Below, in pieces: positions 58,698 through 64,000 of a stretch of DNA of 64,000 nucleotides (the stretch's first letter is position 1; each line of letters begins with the position of its first letter). Source of the DNA: an uncultured Lachnospiraceae bacterium (GTDB taxonomy: Bacteria > Bacillota > Clostridia > Lachnospirales > Lachnospiraceae); NCBI GenBank assembly GCA_947367855.1, contig CANBFE010000004.1, forward strand, positions 62,001 through 126,000. Reading direction: 5' to 3'. Below the pieces are notes generated by a model. The model was given only the letters and a program-made list of their open reading frames with translations, was not told where the DNA came from and did not search any database. The translations under genes were made by a program, and so were the position numbers.

Positions 58698-60318
58698 GAC
58701 TATTTTGGCAGCAGTTTTGGGAGTTCTGCAGGCTGTCAGCGCCCTGGGAGTAGCCTGGCTGCTGAAGATTGTCACGGACATGGCATTGGGGGAGAATACA
58801 GGGCTGTCCTTCCAATGGTTTGTTTTTCTGTGTCTTCTATATTATAGCTGTTATCTGCTGATTTACATTTTGAGCAGGAAGAGCCTTTTTGACGCTATGC
58901 GGGGCATTCGCACCAGACTGAAGGAAGGGCTTTTTAAGGGACTGCTGTGGGAGAGCGTCAGATCTCACAACGGACGGACTCTTGGGGAGGTATTGCCAAA
59001 GTTTCAGCAGCAGTTGGATGCAGTGGAGGACGAGTATTACCAGCCCATGCTTTCCCTGGTGAAGAATGTTTCTGTAGTTCTGGTGTCCCTGGGCGTTTTT
59101 GCTGTATTCCGGTACTATGCCGCGCTCTTTATCCTTGCGCTCTTTGTCCTTTATTTCGGGCTGACGCACAGCATTGAAAAGAAACTGGAGAGGCTGCAGG
59201 GGGAGAGGATAGATACCGCAGCCATGGAGAGCGGTGAACTGGTCACCATGGTGAAGGGGTACCGTACAGCCAGGGATTTCGGCCAGGAGGTTTATTTCCA
59301 CCGGCGCTATAGCCAGAGCGCGGAACATGCAGAATTTGTCTCTTATAAGGTGAATTTTTATTATGGTGTGTTGGGGATTGTGGGGGAGAATTTTCAGCCT
59401 GTTATGACGCTTCTCCTTCTGATTACCAGCGGCCTCTTTCTCACCAGTGGCAGTATGACTGTGGGAAGCGTGCTGGGGCTCATTGAACTGGTGACTTCTC
59501 TGGCAGGAGCCGTGGGGCAGATCGGTACGCTGACGGAGAAGATGAAGAGCACCCGGGCAGTAAGGCAGAGTTTTGACGAATACAAGGAGGCGGGACGGCA
59601 TGGGAAGCCGGACTGGCTGCCTCAGGGCGCCCTGCCTCCTCTGGAAAAGCTTACGTTGGAGCATGTGGACTTCGCTTACGGCGAGACTCCGGTGCTGAGA
59701 GATGTGTCCATAGAGCTGTTGGCAGGGAAAAAATATGCCTTTGTGGGTGAGAGCGGTAATGGAAAAAGTACCCTGCTGAAGCTGATTTTAAAGCAAATTG
59801 AACCCGGGTCCGGAACCATCCGGTGGAACAAAACGTCCTATTCAGGTATACGCCTGGGAGATCTGCTTACCCAAATAGGGTATGTAGCCCAACAGCCCAT
59901 GATTTTTCAGTCCAGTGTCAGGGAGAATGTGGTAGGCGGAGCGGTTTCCGGAGAAGCCGGGCGGTTGGAGTGGGCTGCAGAAAAAAGCGGTCTTGCGTCG
60001 CTGCGCGGGCTTTCGCTGGCGGAGACTCTTCCGGTCTACGCGCCGGAGCTCTCCGGCGGGGAGAAGAAACGGGTGGCCTGTGCCAGGGCGCTCTATAAGG
60101 ATTGCCGGATATTGGTGCTGGACGAATTATCCTCTTCCGTCTCCCGGGAGATGGGGCGGGAAATCGAGCGTTTCCTGCTGTTGGAAAATGAGAGGATGAT
60201 CCTCCACGTTACGCATACTCTGGACGATGAGACAGCGGCGCTGTATGACGGGGTATTCCGCGTGGAGGATGGGCGGGTGACGCCGGTTTTGCGGGGGGAA
60301 CAGCAAAGCAGTCTTTAA
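58687..60318 (+). CDS. ABC exporter, fused permease and ATPase, subunit 2
   Basis: A 543-residue half-transporter, start ATG 58687 inside the end of subunit 1. Six helices to ~300. ATPase motifs: Walker A GESGNGKST (~357), Q-loop VAQQPMIFQ, signature LSGGEKKRVACARALY, Walker B RILVLDELSSSVS with Glu present. The switch His is seen in LHVTHTLD. Both subunits therefore keep complete ATP sites, unlike many heterodimeric exporters with one degenerate site. The stop overlaps the convergent kinase gene by 4 bp. Confidence 0.9.
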   Translation: MKNKTILAAVLGVLQAVSALGVAWLLKIVTDMALGENTGLSFQWFVFLCLLYYSCYLLIYILSRKSLFDAMRGIRTRLKEGLFKGLLWESVRSHNGRTLGEVLPKFQQQLDAVEDEYYQPMLSLVKNVSVVLVSLGVFAVFRYYAALFILALFVLYFGLTHSIEKKLERLQGERIDTAAMESGELVTMVKGYRTARDFGQEVYFHRRYSQSAEHAEFVSYKVNFYYGVLGIVGENFQPVMTLLLLITSGLFLTSGSMTVGSVLGLIELVTSLAGAVGQIGTLTEKMKSTRAVRQSFDEYKEAGRHGKPDWLPQGALPPLEKLTLEHVDFAYGETPVLRDVSIELLAGKKYAFVGESGNGKSTLLKLILKQIEPGSGTIRWNKTSYSGIRLGDLLTQIGYVAQQPMIFQSSVRENVVGGAVSGEAGRLEWAAEKSGLASLRGLSLAETLPVYAPELSGGEKKRVACARALYKDCRILVLDELSSSVSREMGREIERFLLLENERMILHVTHTLDDETAALYDGVFRVEDGRVTPVLRGEQQSSL

Positions 60319-61571
60319 AATGCAGCCAGAATAATTTCAATGTGGAATTCGCCGTTCTTTTTCGTTATCGTGATATTTCCGCCGTGGCTGTCAACTACTT
60401 TCCGGATGCTGGCCATCCCGAAACCGTGGTGTTCACGGTCCGCCTTTGTGGTTCTGAAGGGCGTTTCTCTCAGGCCTGATTTTTCCGTTTCCATGGAGTT
60501 GGACAGGGAAAGGATCAGCATGCGCTCCCGTTTGGCGCATTGCAGATTTATCCTGGGCTCCCTGTCCGGCGGACATTTTCGGGCGGCTTCCACGGCATTG
60601 TCAAGCAGATTTGCAAATAAAGCGCACATTTCAATGGATGACAGGGTAAGGCCGCTCATGTCGTCACAGCTGCAGCTGACTTTGATCTGTGCGTTTTCTG
60701 CTTCTTCAAATTTCGCATTGAGGATTACGTTCATCAGATTATGATTACTCCAGACGTGGTTTTTTCTGCCTGCCAGTTCCCGGGTTATCTGGGAAACATA
60801 GTCTTCTGCGTTTTCGGTTTTTCCCTGCTTTATCATTTCACCAATACTGCGCATATGATTTTTCATATCATGGATGAGAATCATTCGTTCACGGTATGGC
60901 TCCAGGAGTTCCTGCTACTGACGTTCCAGCATTGTTGCCTTCAGCAGCATGTGGTTTTCAAAATCTGCTTCCTGCTTTGCCAGAAATGCCAGGCCTGCCA
61001 GAAACAGGAGGATGCAGCAAAGAAGGAACATGGCCCACCGGTTCTGTGTCTGAGGTGGAAACATGTGGAAGCAGAACACGGAAAACAGCACCGGAATCGT
61101 CAGAATAAGACATGCGTTCCGATATTTGGACAGTTCCTGCCGCCTTTTGGAAAGCCATCTGTTCAGGGCAGTGCCTGCAGGTATTATTAACGCGGAGCCT
61201 GTAAGAAAATAAAGGCCTGTCCAGGAATGGGATGAGGAGAAAGCAAAGACAGTGCAGTTTATCAGAGAGATACAGCCCCATCCCAGCACGTTCAGGCAGA
61301 GGGCGTGCAGAATATTGCAATAGTACAAGAGTATGGTTCCCGCCGTTGTCAGCAGAAACCGGGCTGCAGGAATGACATCGGAAAGCAGGACCTCATGAGC
61401 TGCGGCGCTCCACAGGCTGCCTGCAGCCACAAGGATAATGAGTATCCCCTGTCCTGCAATTCTTTGTTTTCTCTGCCATGCCTTATCAAACAGTCCGTCC
61501 GCGATCATCAGCACAAGCCATGCCTGGGCCGCGGAAAAGAGCATTTCACACCCATAGTAAATCCAGCTCAT
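60315..61571 (-). pseudogene. GHKL-type sensor histidine kinase interrupted by an in-frame amber codon
   Basis: The frame runs from ATG 61571 (TAATG overlap with the regulator stop, GGAGGG upstream) to 60315. It has six hydrophobic segments (residues ~1-200), a linker helix, then the GHKL kinase with H-box LIHDMKNHM, N-box LLDNAVEAA and G-box HGFGMASIRKVV. At 60915-60917 a TAG stands between two CAG codons (LERQ stop QELLEP), separating the membrane part from the catalytic part; otherwise the frame is intact. A single C-to-T change explains it. The downstream half could restart at ATG 60884. Likely a recent loss-of-function, or readthrough. Confidence 0.8.
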
Positions 61572-62284
61572 TATTTTTCCCTCCAATATCTGGTAAGTCT
61601 GTTCAGTACATTTGCCTTTTCGTATCTGCTGACGGGAAGGACACTGCCGTCCCTCATGGTAAGATCCAGTTTCTCAAGAGACAGAATGTGCCTCATATTT
61701 ACAATTATTCCCCGGTTGGCTGCGACAAAGAGATCCCCTGGGAGACGTCCGGAAATATTTTCCAGTGAGTCCCGTTCTCTGTAAGTTTTACCGTCCAGAC
61801 AGTGAAATACCGTATATTTCTTATCTTTTGTGAGATACAGAATCTGATGGATACTTATTTTGTACCCGCTGACTTCAGTGGAGATAAAATAAGCTTCCTC
61901 CCTGCCTGCCAGAGTTTCCCTGAAAACGCGTTCCAGCAGCGGAAGCAGTTCTTCCATGTAATTGTCCTTCAGAATATAATAGTATACACCCAGACGGATG
62001 CCCTGAAGCGCAAATCTGTCATAGGAGGTAAGCAGTACAATTCGTGCTTTGGGATCGAAGGCCCGCACCTTTTCCGCCAGTTTCAGCCCGTCCGGTTCCG
62101 GCATTACCACGTCAAAAAAATAAAGATCATAATCCTGCTGTGTACCAGAAAGATTCAGCAAATCCCTGCCGCATCCCCGCCAGATGCTGACAGGCTCCCC
62201 CTTTGCTGCGTAAAAGCAGCGGACCTGTTTTTCAACATTCTCAGCAAAAACTGTATCGTCGTCTACAATTGCTATACGCATCAT
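61571..62284 (-). CDS. LytTR-family response regulator
   Basis: A 237-residue regulator, start ATG 62284 or 62281 (adjacent ATG codons, weak ribosome site). Receiver domain with acidic triad in IAIVDDDTVF, phospho-Asp in LYFFDVVMPEPDG and Lys replaced in context YYYILKDNYMEE. The LytTR DNA-binding domain (~140-237) includes ILYLTKDKKYTVFHCLDG, YRERDSLENISGRLP and FVAANRGIIVNMRHI. It is partnered by the interrupted kinase. Family members control bacteriocin, quorum-sensing and envelope genes; the ABC exporter and the secreted protein at 63108 are candidate targets. Confidence 0.92.
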   Translation of the reverse strand: MMRIAIVDDDTVFAENVEKQVRCFYAAKGEPVSIWRGCGRDLLNLSGTQQDYDLYFFDVVMPEPDGLKLAEKVRAFDPKARIVLLTSYDRFALQGIRLGVYYYILKDNYMEELLPLLERVFRETLAGREEAYFISTEVSGYKISIHQILYLTKDKKYTVFHCLDGKTYRERDSLENISGRLPGDLFVAANRGIIVNMRHILSLEKLDLTMRDGSVLPVSRYEKANVLNRLTRYWREK

Positions 62285-62333
62285 ATGACTGTAAACTCGC
62301 TTTCTTCTTTTTACAACATAAGTGCATGAGGTT

Positions 62334-62744
62334 TTATAAAGGATCTGAACAGACTGAACCCAGTACCCTGTAGGAGGAATCCACATAAGTGATGGCTATC
62401 TGATCTTTTTGGAGACTGTCAAAATAGTTTTGGATTGATTCTGATATGTTGTTCATTTCCGAGGCGCTTATTTCCCCGGATGTAATAATAAATATATATG
62501 CCATGTCAATTTTATTATCTGAAGTTTCCAGATGTACCATGGCATCGTTGACATTGTCAAAATCGAGCAGATTTTCTGTTATCAGCTGTTCCAGCTGCAG
62601 TTTGTTCTTTAAGTTAACTGACTCTGTCATTATATTGTTGCCCTTTCCACTGGAAGCGGCAAAATATATTGCGCCGCACAGGATAATCACAAGTAAAAGT
62701 CCTGATAAGACAGCTGCCTTTTTTGATAAGTTCACATGCCTCAT
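62334..62744 (-). CDS. Small single-pass membrane protein with a ring-building-motif-like domain
   Basis: A 136-residue protein, start ATG 62744 after GGAGG. One transmembrane helix (~14-33) and an external domain of ~95 residues with the order helix (LEQLITENLLDFDNVNDA), strand (MVHLETS), strand (MAYIFIITSG), helix (EMNNISESIQNYFDSLQ), strand (AITYVDSSYRVL). That order recalls the domains of SpoIIIAG/FliF/YscJ ring proteins, but no close match can be claimed. It is the first gene of the operon with the LytTR regulator, 50 bp ahead of it, and could be a sensor or envelope partner. Confidence 0.65.
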   Translation of the reverse strand: MRHVNLSKKAAVLSGLLLVIILCGAIYFAASSGKGNNIMTESVNLKNKLQLEQLITENLLDFDNVNDAMVHLETSDNKIDMAYIFIITSGEISASEMNNISESIQNYFDSLQKDQIAITYVDSSYRVLGSVCSDPL

Positions 62745-62792
62745 AGTTGCCTCCATTCTCTTTTTGCTTTCCTGTTTTCTGGATACTGTTAA

Positions 62793-62821
62793 ATTGTAAT
62801 ATATTTTCTTCCTGTGCGCAA
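62793..62821 (-). promoter_or_regulatory. Promoter of the LytTR operon
   Basis: On the minus strand TTGCGC (62821-62816) and TACAAT (62798-62793), 17 bp apart, ~50 bp before the small membrane protein gene. Confidence 0.6.
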
Positions 62822-62881
62822 CCGGGTGGCCCTGAATGGTTGTTTTTTGACTGTAAACAGCCACAGATTCGTAAATACGTG

Positions 62882-62911
62882 TTGCAAACACCGGGATTTG
62901 TGGTTTATAAT
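62882..62911 (+). promoter_or_regulatory. Promoter candidate toward the secreted-protein gene
   Basis: TTGCAA (62882-62887) and TATAAT (62906-62911), 18 bp apart, about 200 nt before the GTG start at 63108. A second -10-like TATACT lies at about 63014-63019. The interval 62745-63107 has no gene. Confidence 0.5.
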
Positions 62912-63107
62912 TTTAGACAGAGCTGTTACCTGGTCTGCGGGGGAAGCGTCGCTCTGGAATAGGCGGCGTATGATATGTGTATTTTGTAGCAAAAATGATG
63001 CAATAGTAGGTTATACTGACAGCAGATGTATGTAAGACAGTTTATTTTGCATGCAGTAACTTTTTTGGAGCAATGGAATACTTTCATTTGTAGGAAAGGA
63101 GAGACCG

Positions 63108-64000
63108 GTGAGAAAAAAGTGGATGTCAATTATGGTTTTGCTCTGCGTTTGTTTTCTGACAGTACCATCAGAAAAAGTTTTGGCACAGAATGAGGCAGTC
63201 GGGCTGTTGATTCAGAAGTACAATGGATATCAGGAGAGTTTTGCTTCCATTGAGACGGTGGAAGACATAGAGGGAAGCGGATTTACGGAAATTGAGGACC
63301 AGAGTTTTCCGGTGCTTCTGGAAAGCTTCGGGGAGGAGGAAGTGACATTCCGGTCCCTGATGCATGAGGAGTACCACAGGCTGGCGGTTCTCATCACGGA
63401 CAGCAGCGGCAATGTGCTTTACAAGACAGACCAGCTAGAAACGAATTACAGGTACCTGGATCAGCTGGAACAGCCAACCAGGGAACTGACGGCAGTGTCA
63501 TTTCAGGATCTCAATCATGACGGGCTGACAGATATTGTACTGATCACCACCTGCGAAAATGACACGGGGGATTATGCGGGATGGACCTACAAGGTGGGGG
63601 ATGTGCTGTTTCAGAGGGATGGGCAGTTTTACAGGGACTGGCGGATTTCCGACAAGATTAACCGCTTCAGCATGAACAAAAGCGCCGACTTCATTGCCTC
63701 CTATGTACGGGACGGAAATTCCACGGAAATCCTGTACACTGCCACCACTTTGCAGGAGCTGCTTGACAACGGGTTCCAGATTATTCAGGAGCAGTGCTAT
63801 TCCCGTTCTTTTGAAAAGCAGGGAAAGCTTCTGGTGGCGCCGGGCATCATACGGATGGCGGAGTATGATGTGTTTATGATTTACCTGGTGAATGATCAGG
63901 GGGATATTGTGTGGAGTTTTCAGCCCATGAAGGACTACGATAATCTCTATGCCCTAAAGGGAATGACCTGCAGGGATATGGACGGGGATGGCATGAAGGA
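63108..64000 (+). CDS. Secreted protein with VCBS/FG-GAP-like aspartate loops (3' end outside window)
   Basis: The frame is open from GTG 63108 (AGGAAAGGAGAG upstream) to the right edge, at least 297 residues. The N-terminus is a signal peptide (RKKWMSIMVLLCVCFL, cleavage near VLAQ). Two Asp-rich loops, FQDLNHDGLTDIVLI (~136-150) and DMDGDGMK at the edge, resemble calcium-binding VCBS/FG-GAP loops of beta-propeller proteins. No catalytic motif is seen in the visible part. It is divergent from the LytTR operon and may be controlled by it. A periplasmic or surface sensor or adhesin is possible, but the function is unknown. Confidence 0.75.
   Translation, partial: MRKKWMSIMVLLCVCFLTVPSEKVLAQNEAVGLLIQKYNGYQESFASIETVEDIEGSGFTEIEDQSFPVLLESFGEEEVTFRSLMHEEYHRLAVLITDSSGNVLYKTDQLETNYRYLDQLEQPTRELTAVSFQDLNHDGLTDIVLITTCENDTGDYAGWTYKVGDVLFQRDGQFYRDWRISDKINRFSMNKSADFIASYVRDGNSTEILYTATTLQELLDNGFQIIQEQCYSRSFEKQGKLLVAPGIIRMAEYDVFMIYLVNDQGDIVWSFQPMKDYDNLYALKGMTCRDMDGDGMK

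Noticed and set aside
63010..63060. LytTR/AgrA-type direct repeats (ACAG-containing) upstream of the secreted-protein gene
   Set aside because: The ACAG and GCAG elements are spaced 16-18 bp and deviate from the ACAGTTAAG pattern, so the match is no better than chance.

Overview
The window looks like a chromosomal segment of a spore-forming member of the Clostridia, most likely Lachnospiraceae. Three things point there: the Bacillota-specific gene order HU - rqcP - yabP - yabQ - divIC - spoIIE - tilS - hpt - ftsH, the LplB/YtcP-type sugar ABC transporter with an AraC sensor, and the generally moderate G+C with strong AGGAGG-type ribosome binding sites. No rRNA, tRNA, phage structural genes or CRISPR array was seen.

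Layout. 1-3.4 kb: the 3' end of a gene joining the leucine-sensing domain of 2-isopropylmalate synthase to an AraC DNA-binding domain, a first copy of an Rpn-type nuclease gene, a small helix-turn-helix protein and a chloramphenicol-phosphotransferase-like kinase. 3.4-11.7 kb: a LysR/MATE pair, then a two-component system facing a three-gene ABC transporter of the lantibiotic/bacitracin protection type, closed by a second Rpn copy. The two Rpn copies are about 1.3-kb direct repeats, and each carries a promoter that points out of the repeat. 11.7-17.5 kb: an orphan EF-Tu domain-2 protein, a PepSY lipoprotein, a Cys-type sulfatase and a CtpE-like P-type ATPase. 17.5-19.45 kb: an AT-rich island with the tail of a cytosine methyltransferase and a two-gene unit of unknown function behind a consensus promoter.

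19.8-35.8 kb: after pyroglutamyl peptidase comes a large divergent catabolic locus. The left arm holds an NAD-dependent epimerase-like protein, a DapA-type lyase, an M20 hydrolase, a DMT transporter and a Gfo/Idh/MocA oxidoreductase. The right arm holds an LplB-YtcP-solute-binding ABC importer, a cytoplasmic beta-helix protein, a D-2-hydroxyacid dehydrogenase and a second oxidoreductase. A membrane AraC sensor gene closes the locus. Between the arms lies a 14-bp perfect inverted repeat with an additional half-site 20 bp from one arm. The gene content suggests import, deacylation, oxidation and aldol-type cleavage of an acylated sugar acid or similar carbohydrate that I cannot identify.

35.9-48 kb: an ArsR/DUF2087 regulator with a coiled-coil partner, an Eis-like acetyltransferase, a membrane protein, an M3 peptidase, a PpiC-type foldase, a HAD phosphatase, CCA-adding enzyme, a CotS-like kinase and a PEGA lipoprotein. 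48-55.4 kb: the conserved sporulation/division/translation cluster, in which spoIIE lacks its membrane domain but keeps a promoter of the unusual Spo0A-activated geometry. A candidate C-rich small RNA follows ftsH. 55.6-64 kb: a MATE transporter divergent from a heterodimeric ABC exporter; a LytTR response regulator whose GHKL kinase is interrupted by an in-frame amber codon; a small membrane protein; and the 5' part of a secreted protein cut by the window edge.
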